Assembly: GCA_002794775.1 (NCBI GenBank)
Contig: NBAY01000006.1
Span: 248,001-312,000 of the forward strand
Direction: 5' to 3'
Length of the DNA stretch: 64,000 bases
Source: Porodaedalea pini
Taxonomy: Eukaryota; Basidiomycota; Agaricomycetes; Hymenochaetales; Hymenochaetaceae
Part shown: positions 19,923 to 31,754 of the stretch, piece by piece
Position numbering within the stretch: position 1 is the stretch's first letter
Layout of the letters: each line of letters starts with the position of its first letter
Position numbers and translations under genes: made by a program
The notes under the pieces: generated by a model
Databases searched by the model: none
What the model saw: only the letters and a program-made list of their open reading frames with translations
Told to the model about the DNA's origin: nothing

Positions 19923-22167
19923 TTACGCCTTTTCTGCTGCTTTAGCCAACGTCGGATGTAAGATCTGCTCGTGCAGAGCCTTTCCGGCAGCAACCATTGG
20001 GAACACATGCTCGTTCGTCTCTACGAGGCATTCCATGAGCACGGGCTTTGAATTGTCATATTCGAGGAACTCTTTCATCTTCGCCGGAAGCTCCTGTGCA
20101 TTAGAGACACGGATCGCGTGCACGCCCATCGACTCGGCAAGCTTGACAAAGTCTGGGTTCGTCATACGCGTGTGCGAGTACCGCGCATCATAGAAGAGGT
20201 CCTGCCATTGGAGTACCATGCCCTGGAACTCGTTGTTCAACACGATGACCTTTACGCCAATGCCATACTGCGAGGCTGTCTGGAGCTCCATCGCGGTCAT
20301 GCTAAACGAGGCGTCGCCATCGATGTCGACGACGATTTTTTGTGGTGCCGCAACCTTTGCACCAATAGACGCTGGTAAACCGAATCCCATGGTCTTAAAT
20401 GGAAATTTGAATTCAGAATTTTATCACGTCGCGGGAAAACGAATCAACTCACGCCCAGTCCGCCAGACGATACCAGAGATCTCGGCGTCCTCCACCGGAA
20501 GAACTGCGCAGCCCACATTTGGTGCTGACCCACACCCGTCGAAACAACGACCTTATCCTTCTTGTCCCGGGTCTGAAGGTCAAGCTCTTCAATGACCTCC
20601 TGCGGCTTCGCACGGTCACCATCCTTGCTCTTCACGTATATGAATGGATATTTTTTTTTCCATGAAGTGATCTGTGAGAACCAGTCTGGACGCGTGTTGG
20701 AAGACTTCACGAGCGGGACGAGGGCAGCGAGGTTGGAGATGACATCGCCGAGGATAGGTACGGTCGCTTCGACGACCTTGTTAATGTTCTTTGGCTGGAT
20801 CTCGAAGTGAATGATGCCACCCCGGCCTTGGAGAGCAGCTTCGCGGGCAGCGGGAGCAAAGGCTATAAGATTCACGGAGAGTTCAGCAAAGTCAAAATTA
20901 TTGAGCACAATAGTAATGTCACATACTGTCGACCTTCCCTGTGACACGGTCATCGAAACGACCACCAAGGGCAATGATAACATCGGCATTCTGCATTGCA
21001 AGGTTCGCATATGCGCTACCATGCATACCGAGCATATGCAAGCTACGCTGCTCATCCATTTCATCGAAGGATCCGAGACCATGCAAGGTCGTGGTTACCG
21101 GGATATGGCCATCCTTGGACAACTGAGCAAGCAGCTTGGGACCAAGCGGTGAAGCGAGAATACCATGACCAGCGTAAATTATCGGCTTCTTTGCATTATT
21201 GATAAGATCAGCCGCCTGCTGGATCAAAGGCATGTCGATCGGCGGCTGCATTGACTGGAGCGGATTTGAGGGAAGACCAAGGGGAGAGCCGGGTGTGGTG
21301 ACCTTGTAAGGGAGAGGGGTACGTAAAATAGCGGCAGTGACATCCTTTGGAAGATCGACGAGGACAGGACCAGGTCGGCCAGACGTAGCGATTTTGAAAG
21401 CTTCGTTTATGCGTCTAGGCAATTCGGCGATGTCTTTTACCATGACATTCCATTTTGTACAACTCCGCGAGATCCCCACGATATCTGCTTCCTGAAAGGC
21501 ATCTGAACCAATAGCAGAAGTAGCCACCTGACCGCAAAATACGACCATAGGCACGCCGTCGCTTAAAGCATCTTGCATAGGGGTCACGACATTTGTTGCT
21601 CCAGGACCTGAAGTGACAAGGACAACACCAGGTTTGCCGGATACTCGAGCATATCCCTCTGCCATATGACCAGCACCCTGTTCGTGTCGAGGCAGGACGA
21701 AGTCGAAATGTTTTGAGTTGTAGATGGCGTCGAAGACGGGCAAAATAGCGCCGCCCGGGTAGCCGAACATATGCTTAACGCCATGCCTGAGCATCATTTC
21801 ATGGAAGATCTGTCCGCCGGACATGCCGACAAATGATGAGTCGAGAACTTCATTGGCCGTCTGCTGAACGAGCGGCGTCGGTTCACGGATGTTGTTCCTC
21901 GTCGGTCGCTGCTGGAACTGAGGCGCTGGGCTCGGGCGCCTGAAAAACAGATATTAAAGATACAAGCATATGGCCTGCAGAGTCTAGGACATACACGCTC
22001 GGTGCAGTGGTCGTCGCTCGAGAAGACGATTGACGAGCATCTCTGACTCGGGCCTTCGCATCGAAGATGGAGCCCGGAACGGACGATTTGCTGCGCGACC
22101 ACTGCGCAGGCTGCTTTTTAGGTGCCGCAGAAGACACGCGGAGGGTACGCGCGACGTTGATGGACAT
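19923..22167 (-). CDS. ilv2: Acetolactate synthase, catalytic subunit (mitochondrial)
   Basis: This enzyme condenses two pyruvates to acetolactate, or pyruvate with 2-oxobutyrate, using thiamine diphosphate: the first common step to valine, leucine and isoleucine. Exons on the minus strand: 22167-21995, 21939-20927, 20862-20453 and 20393-19923, giving 688 residues, matching the yeast Ilv2 length. The basic, serine-rich first 60 residues look like a mitochondrial presequence. The catalytic glutamate lies in RHEQGAGHMAEGYARVSGKP. The cofactor motif is near DIDGDASFSMTAMELQ with LNNEFQGMVLQWQD downstream. The start MSINVARTL was preferred over an upstream in-frame ATG at 22242. Residue 197 (GQVATSAIG) is alanine where many homologues have proline. 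A TGAGTCA lies 105 bp upstream. Confidence 0.95.
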
Positions 22168-22271
22168 CGTAGTCGTTGTGGGGCGCAGCGAGTGCAGAAA
22201 GGGAGGGACAGCGCGAGAGGGTAGGTGAGGGAGAAGAACCAAATTCTGCCTGGATCTTTTACAGCAGCTGG

Positions 22272-22278
22272 TGAGTCA
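22272..22278. promoter_or_regulatory. Gcn4/Cpc1-type site upstream of ilv2
   Basis: TGAGTCA, a perfect TGASTCA bZIP site, lies 105 bp upstream of the ilv2 start codon. In yeasts and moulds branched-chain amino-acid genes are under general amino-acid control through such sites. The role here is inferred. Confidence 0.5.
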
Positions 22279-22553
22279 AAATGTAAGATCGGCTTTATTC
22301 GGATAAAGAAGGTTCATCCGTAATAGGACCGTCGATCAATTCTCCGGATCGACGCGACTCACTCAGACTCCGAGGCAGAGCCTCCGAGTCCGAGTCTCGT
22401 CCATTGACTTTGAACGTATTTCTCATTCTTATTCCGACTTATTCCTATACGACATTGGTGATTATGATACTCCGCATCCTCTCGCTTTTGTTGCTTTTTT
22501 TATGACCATCTCTTCACTATAAAATCCGGCTTCTCTGTCTAGCTTCTGACGCT

Positions 22554-23938
22554 TCAGGTACTGAGAAAAGTCGAGATTGCATGTGCCAGAATGCTGAAAA
22601 ATCATCAGTCCCTTACTGTCGGTAAAATAGGCAATGTGGCACGGATTGACACACTTGTGCACCGTAAACAGAGGATGGAGGGTGTTCAACCAGCTAAGAT
22701 ACGATGCATATTAGCATCACCTGTACATATCCATATAAAGGCAAACATACAAGTAGCTTGACACCGGTGCACAGGGCGGGATCTGTGTCGTCAGGTCTGG
22801 CGTGCCATTCTGATACGCATCGCAGAAGCCCGTGGTGTTCACGAATCCAAACGTATCAGCGTCATCCAAGAGAGTGTTGAAGATAGTCCGAGTGTCGAAA
22901 ACAGTCGCGTCCGCGTCTGTGTGATTCGTGTTAAATGCCTGCACATTTTCGATGAGCTGAGCGTTATAGTCCGCCAATGCGCTTTTAATCAATGTTGTGG
23001 CGTTAGGTCCTTGTTCAATGAGCAACGGCGCACGGTTCGTTGGAGGGACAGTCAAGAATAAAAACGAGCGAGCGCCCTGCTGGAAAAGGTCTTCAACCTA
23101 AAAAATGGTAAGACTCGGAAAAGAGCTGGTGACCTAGTATCTGGAGTTTGCATTCACCTGTCCAAACAGTCGTGCCATCAAGACTTGGTGGAAGCTAGAC
23201 TGTGTGATGTTCGTCTACTTAAGATTATTGATATGCTGTTCTTATTTCGGACACTTATAACCCATACCCAACTAAAGGAATTTCCCTTGAAATTATAGAC
23301 TCAGAAATGTCCAAAGAGCAACAGACGGGGTGATAACTTACAACGTCGTTGATGCCGATCCAAAACGCGAACAATGAATTATTACTGCTCCATTGCGCAC
23401 CTACAGGCTTTGGCGCTAAGATTTGGTCGAACTGTGTAACTTGATCGACTATAGACCTGTCAAATTGTGCTTAGTGGATTGACTTTCACAGATGCTTCAT
23501 AGCAATTCTGCCCACAGAACTGTTGGTTCGAAAGGTGCAACCAGAGCGGCATCAATGGTTGCGCCTCCTGATGCTAAGTTGAAGACTTTGGTGTCTGTGA
23601 TGTTGTAGGTACCGCCTTCATCGTCGAGTAAGTGCCATCCATAGCGGATCAACAAAAAAAGTAAATACCTAAGAATTGCACCCAGTTCTGACCATTCGAC
23701 GACGTCTATTGCGGAGATCTTTGAGTCAAAAAAGAAAGTGCGATTATATTGCTGAAGGACTTACGAAGCCCGGTACAGGTGAATCGACGCCGGCAGAAAT
23801 GTTAAAGCCGTCCGTGGTATACGAGTCTCCAAAGGTGAACAGAAATTCGGTCGAGTTCCAAGCGAGCTTTGCAGTCGAGGAGACGGTCAAGAGCAGAAGA
23901 AGGAAGGAACCCAAGATGACGCGAGTAACAGCCTTCAT
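22554..23938 (-). CDS. Secreted GDSL/SGNH esterase, carbohydrate esterase family 16-like
   Basis: Probably an acetylesterase acting on plant cell-wall sugars outside the cell. Exons on the minus strand: 23938-23765, 23705-23669, 23615-23516, 23456-23342, 23214-23158, 23097-22751, 22693-22655 and 22593-22554, giving 302 residues. A signal peptide (MKAVTRVILGSFLLLLLT...) is followed by the block I serine motif FTFGDSYTTDG, block II glycine in YGG-like NLASGGATIDAALV, block III GIND, and the C-terminal catalytic histidine in WLNTLHP. The last three exons were joined because only this frame gives the family-typical C-terminal helix HAISTFLST. An in-frame ATG upstream (23971) would add 11 residues before the signal peptide. 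Confidence 0.88.
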
Positions 23939-24500
23939 TGCAACTTGCTGTGGTAGGGGACGGGCATTCATTCTTCAGCTGTTCTGCTTTATATGCACAC
24001 GGAAGACGCAAGCGATGCATCAACGAATGAGAAGTCAGTACCAATGTGTCTGCGCTCCGACGAAAGTCCGCCGCAGTGTCTTTCTTGAGTCTCTTGAGGT
24101 CTCGTGGGCAGCAGAGACCCAAATTCATTTTTATGAAGTTCTATGGCTTGTGAAAGAAAGAACGGACACGGGGAGGCCGCAGATATTACTTGGATCATGT
24201 GGTTTTACTAGCAACAGGGAGAAGCCTTTCCGAGTGAGACGACCAGGGTAAGACTACATATTACTCACGGCAAAGATCTATCGAGGCCTTACGATATTTC
24301 CAAGAGGAAAACTGGATCATAGAACGAACGTAGTTGAGACCGATTGAAAAGTTGTAGACGCCGGCGGCTACAAAGAGCAAATCAGGGTTAGCAGATGAAC
24401 CAGTAAGATTTACGTAACAAGCGTCAATGAGATCTCGCGTCTCGGCGCGGCCTGGTCGCTGGTCATCATCTTGCCAGTGTGCTCAGTAGACGTCGAAGCT
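23939..24500. other. Divergent promoter region between CE16 esterase and apm4
   Basis: A spacer of 562 bp between two start codons. A long plus-strand frame here (23676-24251) is the antisense shadow of the esterase exon 1 and its promoter, with no domain of its own. Confidence 0.5.
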
Positions 24501-26303
24501 ATGATCTCGGTTAGTAGTTCAGTTTGAACTCACTTCAGCATTGCTGAAGCTCCTCCAGGCGTTCTTCATATTCAATCAGAAAGGGGAGGTGCGTAGCAGA
24601 TTTCTTGAATTTCGTAACCTGGTCACTGACGTCCATCATTGTCAGGTGCTCATTTCCCGGCTTTACAGGACGGACTTGAAGTGCGATTTATGTGTTCGTG
24701 GATTGCAACTCTCCGGCGCTGACTTGACCTCAACAGGCGCTCGATCGCTGATGTCTTCCGGATACAAGTCGTGTCCAACAGCGATGTCCGCTCACCCATT
24801 ATCACGCTCGGCTCGACGAGTTTCTTCCACGTGCGGATCAACAACCTCTACATCATGGCAGTAACAAAGTACGAGTGTCATTCTTCCATACAACAATAGC
24901 TAATAATGCTTTAAGAAATAATGCAAACGCGGCTCTTGTCTTCGAGTTCTGTTACCGTTTCATCTCGATTGCGAAGGCATACTTTGGCAAGGTCGACGAG
25001 GAGTCTGTGAAGAGCAATTTTGTACTGATATACGAACTCATCGACGGTACGCTCTTGCTTAGCTACTTGCACTCGAACGTTTTCTCAAAGGAAATCTAGA
25101 GATCATCGACTTCGGCTACCCTCAGAACAGCGAAACGGACACTCTGAAAGCCTATATCACTACTGAGAGCATTCGAACATCTCCTGCTGCACTGGTAGGT
25201 TTTAGCCTTATTTGAGCTTCTTTGCGCTGACTCTTGCATAAAGGAGGAGTCCTCGAAGATCACGACGCAAGCAACCGGAGCTATCAGTTGGCGTCGCCCG
25301 GACGTCAAGTATAAGAAGAATGAAGCCTTCGTGGACGTTGTGGAGACAGTAAACCTAATCATGAGTGCGAAGGGTGCGTTTTATATTCTACACGGATCAA
25401 TTACTGGTGTTCTGACAGACTCCTTAAAGCCACCGTATTACGAGCCGACGTCGATGGACATATTCTTATGCGGGCATATTTATCGGGGACTCCCGAGTGT
25501 AAATTTGGACTGAATGATAAGCTTGTGCTGGATGCGGCCGAGCGCGGAATGAGTGACGCGGTGGAGCTGGACGACTGCCAGTTCCACCAATGCGTACGCT
25601 TGAACGAGTTTGATTCTGACCGGACGATCAGCTTCGTGCCTCCAGATGGGGAATTTGAGTTAATGAAGTGAGTCGCATCTGGTGTACTGGGCGACCGTAG
25701 CTCATAGCTGCTGTAGGTACCGCTCGACATCCAACGTGAACCTGCCGATCAAGGTCCTACCAACGGTGACCGAGATCGGTACAACGCAGGTATCATACAT
25801 CGTTAGCATAAGGACGAACTTCAATCAGAAGCTTTCTGCGACGAGCGTCGTCCTGCGGATACCGACTCCTCTGAACACCACGAGCGTTGACTGCAAGGTG
25901 CAAAACGGCAAAGCAAAATATGTTCCTGCGGAAAACGTCATCGTATGGAAGTAAGCTATCTCCGCCAAATTGTAGACATACAGGATACTTAATGTTGCCT
26001 TAGAATTCCTCGTATACAAGGCGGTCAGGAATGCACATTATCGGGGACGGCGCAGCTCACGGCGACTACACACCGGCAAGCTTGGGCGCGACCCCCTATT
26101 GATGTGGATTTCCAGGTTTTGATGTTCACCGCATCCGGTCTGCTTGTGCGCTTCTTGAAGGTGTTCGAGAAGAGCAACTACCACAGTATCAAGTGGGTGC
26201 GCTATCTTACGAAGGCCAATGGAGGTTATCAGATTCGAGTGAGTATTTCTGCACATTAACGCTTTTATCGTGCTGACGGTTTCTCCACAATTCTGAGTTT
26301 TAA
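24501..26303 (+). CDS. apm4: AP-2 clathrin adaptor complex, mu subunit
   Basis: This is the medium chain of the plasma-membrane AP-2 adaptor, which selects cargo for clathrin endocytosis. Exons: 24501-24509, 24559-24588, 24646-24680, 24737-24868, 24916-25046, 25100-25194, 25244-25373, 25430-25667, 25717-25950, 26004-26238 and 26298-26303, giving 424 residues, the normal length. The N-terminal longin-like domain ([17 protein letters not shown]) is followed by a linker and the mu homology domain, starting near [14 protein letters not shown] and ending [13 protein letters not shown]. Exon 1 encodes only MIS, and the last exon encodes only Phe plus stop. An alternative acceptor at 26378 would give the same end, but with a 139-bp intron; the 59-bp version has a CTGAC branch motif and is preferred. 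Confidence 0.93.
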
Positions 26304-26601
26304 TGATTATGCGTTGTATTTTATCTTCACCGCGGGTTCTCCCGGAGTGCTAATTACGATTTCCTTGTGTTATGTAGTTTTAATTTGCAGTTTGAAACAC
26401 ATATACCAGACAGTCGTGTGCGGGAGCAGAGAGAACTGCAACTGAAATGGTGAGCTTATGTAAGACGATTAGTCTCGGACAGCTCGGAACGCGCTTCACT
26501 TGGGTTCTAACGTCGAAGTGCCCTGGTCAAGCTCTAATTACCGCGCTCCTCACCAGCTTTCCTCTCTTCAGCTTGCTGTAGAATCAAGTTTTGTTGTACT
26601 C

Positions 26602-29600
26602 ATGTTCTGGAAGTAAGCTGGCGTATGACGTCTAGATACGAATGCGAGCTCAACACTTCACCCTTAGATTCGGGTTCCATGACACCTCGACTATAGACGC
26701 GCTCCTCGACAAGGCCGAGGTATCTCTCGAAGCAATTTTAGACGAGGACAACCTTCTTCAAGAATGCAAGGCACAAAATACGCGTCTTATTGACTATTTT
26801 CAAAGAGTAGACGTTCTTCAGCGACTATTTGGTTATGTGTCTGGGAATATAGAGGGGGAAGGGATGAGCAAATACAAGTTCGTCTTGTGCACTCGCTGGA
26901 GCCCGATTGGGCGAGCTAAATATTCGCTTTAACGCACATATACAGATACCCTTATGTTGCAACAGAAGTGCTATGCAGTGAACTATGGTCTATTGTGGAG
27001 ACCTGCCTGAACAACACAGACAAGTTATTGACAACCTTCTGGGACTCTGTATTAGACCGGACGACTTCGGACATGAAGGAACAGAACATCATGGCGTCGC
27101 ACTTCGCCAAAATCAACGCCACATTCCTAATGAAGAAGCCACTTGAGGTAATGTTGGCATATTGCACTAGACGTCTTTGAGGCAGACCGTATTCCGCAGA
27201 TGCTCTTGTTCATTCAGGCGCAACCCAACGTTGTGGAGCGCATCCTGCGACACATAGAAACGCCTGCTATTGTCGACCTACTGGTCCGGATTATCCAGCT
27301 GGACGAGTATGCGGCGGGAACTGGCGTACTAGAAGTATGTGCATGTCACAGTCTGCTCGTGGCTGAGTTCTCTTGACAAGACGGCACGCAGTGGCTCTCA
27401 GCGGAACGGTTGATTCCACGGCTCGTGGACCTCCTCTCGCCATTTCATCCAGCTTCTATGCACGCCGTTGTATCAGAGCTGGTCAAGGGCATAATATCCA
27501 TGTCGGCGCCTTCCCCTGGGGCCGGCATCACCGACGGACTGCAGAATGGCCCAGCATCGAACCTGTTTGCCCGACAATTAGCCCGGAGAGAAAATATCGA
27601 AAGGCTGGTCGGTTTCATGCTTGATGACTTTTCGTTTGAGATGGAGCTTTTGGAAGCCAAGAAAGAGCTAACTAATGGATCGAGTTCTGAACCCGCGGAG
27701 CCGGCTTCCAATCCCTCCACGCCTCCTCCCCCAGCTTCTCCGCCAATACCCAACCTCGACACTGCAACATCATCGGGCACGCAGGCAATCTCTATCATTA
27801 TTGAACTTATCCGGAAGAATAATTCCGATTATTTTGAGCCGTATCTCTTCCATACTATTCGAAATCGACTTATTCAGATTCAGCAGCATATGCACATGCA
27901 GAGTGATGAGGGTCGCGACTCTCTTGAACAGGCGTTCAACGAAATGGTCGATAGGATGGGCGTCGTCCACCTTGGCCCTTTATTGGAGATTATGTGCGAC
28001 CGATTGGAGAGGTTCCAACAATTGCTACACAAGCCTCGGTCTTTGGTAGGTATCCCGTGCGTAACCTGTAGGGGTATTGATTCTCACATTCTCTCCAGAG
28101 TGAGACGATTCCGACGACTATTGGCCCTCTAGTGCCATTAACATTTGAGAGGTTCCGAATATGCGAGCTTTACGCTGAGCTTCTGCACTGCTCGAATATG
28201 TCTCTTCTCAATAGACCTCCGGAATATGATGCCTTATACGACGATGAAGGTCGTTTAAAGGGCGGACTGTCTGCGATGGAGGATCTTGCTCGTGTCATTG
28301 CGATTGGCTCGGGAACTGAAGACCAGGGCGACATGGATGCCGACGCCGATGAGATGGAGCCAGCACAGGAACTTCCAGTCTCCATACAATCCGCTGACCT
28401 GTCCGTTCTCGAATATTCTGACGAGGATGAGGACATGAGCGCGGGGGATGACGGCAGCAGCTCGGACGAAGACGCCATGGAGGAGATTGATATGAGCGAG
28501 GACATGCATGTTGCCTCGCCTCCGCCTGTCTCTCCTCGTGATGAAGATTCGCCATCAGAACATCCTCCCTTGGTGGTTCCTTCTTCGCCCATTTCTGTCA
28601 CTATGCCATCACCTAGCGAGCTCGCCTCTCAAGGAACTGCGTCGGCCCGGAGTCAAAGCCGGTCGCCTTCGTTGACGGGTTCCGATCGTTCATCCATCAT
28701 CTCTCGCCCCGCTTCCGCTGGTTCGAGACGTAGTATGAAACGCTCTGGGCTTTTCGGAAATTCCGGATATTTGCCTATCGGTGATAAGCTGAAGCAAAGA
28801 TTTGCAGAAACGAGGGTGCTTTCTACTCTTCTGGTGCGGATGTTTCAAAATTCAATCATGCTTCTGCTGATAGATGTGCAATAAAGGACTTGTTTTTCTC
28901 CTTTCCATGGAACAACTTTCTACATAGCGTCGTATACGACGTTCTGCACCAGATCTTGACTGGTCGAGTGGATCACGGGCTGAACAGAGAACTCACGATC
29001 GCTCTGTTCAGAGATGGTCATCTTCTGAACCGCATCGTTGAAGCTCAGAAAGGGAACGATGCAGATAGGTGAGTGGACTGTGCGTCTGATCGATTGTCAC
29101 TTATGCCAGCATTCAGTTCAAAACCAAGGCACGTTCGACTAGGGTACATGGGTCACTTAACCTTGATATCCGAAGACGTGATCGGAGCTCTTGAACACTA
29201 TCCACCAGAACTCAAACTCCTTCTTGCGCAGTATGCCCCGCAGCCAGATTGGGATGATTACGTTGGAGGTCGCTATCATGAAACGAAGGTGAAGGACACA
29301 AGCCTTCTAGGCGGTGGAAAGCCTGTTGTCATGCCTGGTGCAGCCCGAGGAACGACAAATTGGAAAGTGGACGAGGCTGAGATCGGTCCCAGTCCGGTGC
29401 CGGGGGCGAATGGAATGGAAACAACGGCTATCCCAGGGGAGGCAGCGCCCGAGATAAATGGCGAATTCAAGAGGACTAGCAGACTCACGCGGGAGTCTAG
29501 TGCGGACTTCGGTGTTGCGTCCGTTGTCCATGACGAGGAAGAAGATAACGGGCCTCCACAGGTGACACTATTTGCGTTTTCCCAGCTTCATATAGGATAT

Positions 29601-30249
29601 TGATACGGGTCGCAGTTCGCAAGTTATCTCGCTCAGGCTATGTCAACGCATATTACGTCTTCTGACGAAGGCTCTGACGAAGACGATGAAGACGGAGGCT
29701 GGCTTGCTCAAAAGTTCGACATGGCCGAACCTCCTGTCTCTGCGCGAAGTCACCCCTCAGATCGGAGACCGTTGGATCCAGGTGGTTTCGATGTAAGTGC
29801 CATTCTCCTGGAACTTGTCTAAGAAGCCGGTGCTGATTGAATTAAAGGATGCCTTCGCTCCGACGAATACGGCGTCGGGTTCTGCTACTACCACTGCATT
29901 TGATGATAACTTCGCTTTCGATGTACGCACCTTTTGTCATACTTAAGCCTGGCTAATTGAACACATTTTATGATAGGATGATAACTTCGGTCCCTTTTCT
30001 GATGCTGCTGCTGCCTCAGAGAGCGATCCATTCTCGTCTTTTACAAGTGCTTCGGAAGACGTGGATGAAGCCTCGTTCGACAACTTCGGCGAGTTTGGCG
30101 AGTTTCAGGCTGGTGACGGTGAGATCACGCCAACGGGTGGGAGCTGGTCGTTTGCCAGCGACACGAGCATTAGTTCTGGCTCAGACGACGCCGAGGTTAT
30201 CGACGTCACGAATTCTCCCCAGGACCATCGGACAGACGTTCAAAAATGA
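26602..30249 (+). CDS. SIT4 phosphatase-associated protein (SAPS family)
   Basis: A regulatory subunit of the PP6-type phosphatase Sit4, like yeast Sap155/Sap190, Schizosaccharomyces pombe Ekc1 and human PPP6R. Exons: 26602-26612, 26668-26877, 26946-27147, 27200-27334, 27392-28045, 28099-28833, 28887-29068, 29129-29561, 29616-29792, 29848-29922 and 29977-30249, giving 1,028 residues. The SAPS core begins FWKFGFHDTSTIDALLDK and contains RLIDYFQRVDVLQRLFGY, ETPAIVDLLVRIIQ and FERFRICELYAELLHCSN. An acidic serine-rich linker (about 28300-28680) separates it from the FPWNNFLHSVVYDVLHQIL segment. The C-terminus is acidic, ending in DNF/GEF repeats. The intron 27335-27391 acceptor was chosen to give LEWLSAERL; an alternative is possible. 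Confidence 0.92.
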
Positions 30250-30442
30250 CCATTCTTTCATGACTGTAGATACATTTCTCTTTATCCAGAGTTCTGTGTA
30301 TTCCGTGCATATCATTGTTGTTTCCGTCCCGTAGTGCCTACGCCGATTAGCCCTTGAAAAGAGCCTGTAACACACTATCAATGGCAAGTGTTGCTGCGTC
30401 GGATGTTTTCGATGTCGAACCCGCCGCCGCGGACTTTGATAG

Positions 30443-31490
30443 TCACTCAGGCTGAAATTTGTAGCCAGACTCGCGCTGCACTGCAATGAATTGGATGCTG
30501 CTCAGAGTTTCACCTGAATCCGTACTAAGTTCGGCGGTGATTTCGTCTCCTGGTTTGACAGGCCCCACACCAGAAGGTGTTCCAGTCAAGATTAAATCAC
30601 CCTCCTAGAATGAGGAGAATGAGGTCGGGTCAATTACAGCTATAGCTAGTGCAACACTGAGCTGTGCGGACCTCGAGAGTCATAATTGACGAAACATGTT
30701 CGATGAGCTTGGGAATTGGAAATATCATGTCTGAAGTCGTCCCGTTTTGCTTGAATGCGCCATTAATCTATAAAATTTTCGTCTGAGTGCTTTCAGCTTA
30801 GGTACAGGTCTCGACAGTACTTTCAACCAGAGCTTCAGGTTGCTCGGGTCAGGAACTGACGAGCGGTCGATGAATGATCTGGATTATAGAAGATGAACGA
30901 GCATTGAATTAACATAGAATCAAAGGACAGACCCGATGGGTGTGAAGGTGTCAAAGCCCTTGGCTGCTGTCCATGGCAGCCCTTTCTTCTTCACTGCTTC
31001 CTGCATGTTCCGCGCTGTCATGTCAATGGCAAGGGCTGTATATCAACGGAGAGGCGCGAATAATCAAACATCATGCCGTCGTAATATAAGCAATATGTGC
31101 GCACCATACCCAGCCACATACGAGTCTGCCTGCGCCGCTGCAATATCCCGCCCGGTTTTGCCAATCACCACGCCAAGCTCAACTGCACCCGATGAATAGA
31201 CTGCGTTAGATTAGGTATTTGAAGGGGCTATAAGAAACCCGCACTTTCATGGTGTGCTAATACCCCGCGCGGGATCTCGATCTTTCCTCCAGAGGGAAGG
31301 TAGCTTGTCGTGGGCTTCAGGAAGAAGAAAGGCTCGGCCGGTATGGTGTTGTTGAGCTCCTTGACGTGCTCGACGTAATTTCGCCCGATGGCGACTATCT
31401 GCGAATGTTGATGTGAAACTTTGCAAGAGAATAATCAAGTAGCAAATGCTGTACCTTCTTTCCAGTGCGAAGAATCGAGGCAGCAGACAT
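30443..31490 (-). CDS. Fumarylacetoacetate hydrolase-family protein, FAHD1-like
   Basis: Likely an acylpyruvase/oxaloacetate decarboxylase of the FAHD1 group, in mitochondria or cytosol. Exons on the minus strand: 31490-31455, 31398-31245, 31200-31105, 31035-30933, 30878-30821, 30767-30672 and 30604-30443, giving 234 residues. Family motifs in order: [27 protein letters not shown], the metal-binding acidic residues in [14 protein letters not shown] and [19 protein letters not shown] and [20 protein letters not shown]. No N-terminal presequence is obvious. The stop lies 193 bp from the stop of the convergent SAPS gene. The start is 264 bp from the divergent stt4 start, so the two probably share a promoter region. 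Confidence 0.93.
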
Positions 31491-31754
31491 CCTGGTAGTG
31501 AACTCAGTAAGTGAGGTACTTAGCTATCGCATCGTGAGCTAATTGAGTGTTTGGATGCTCGCCTTTCTTACGACTATACTATTACTAGTACTACAGCGTT
31601 ATGGTCGCGGCCTTATTAATATTGGTGGATCCAAGCAGCCTTTCCGTTTTGGCGCTCCGAGTCCGAGTCCGACGGATCGACGCGACTTTGGCGCATCACA
31701 TGGCAAGAACATGCAGTGCTCTCAGATTCTCAGCAACACACTTGCACAACGAAA

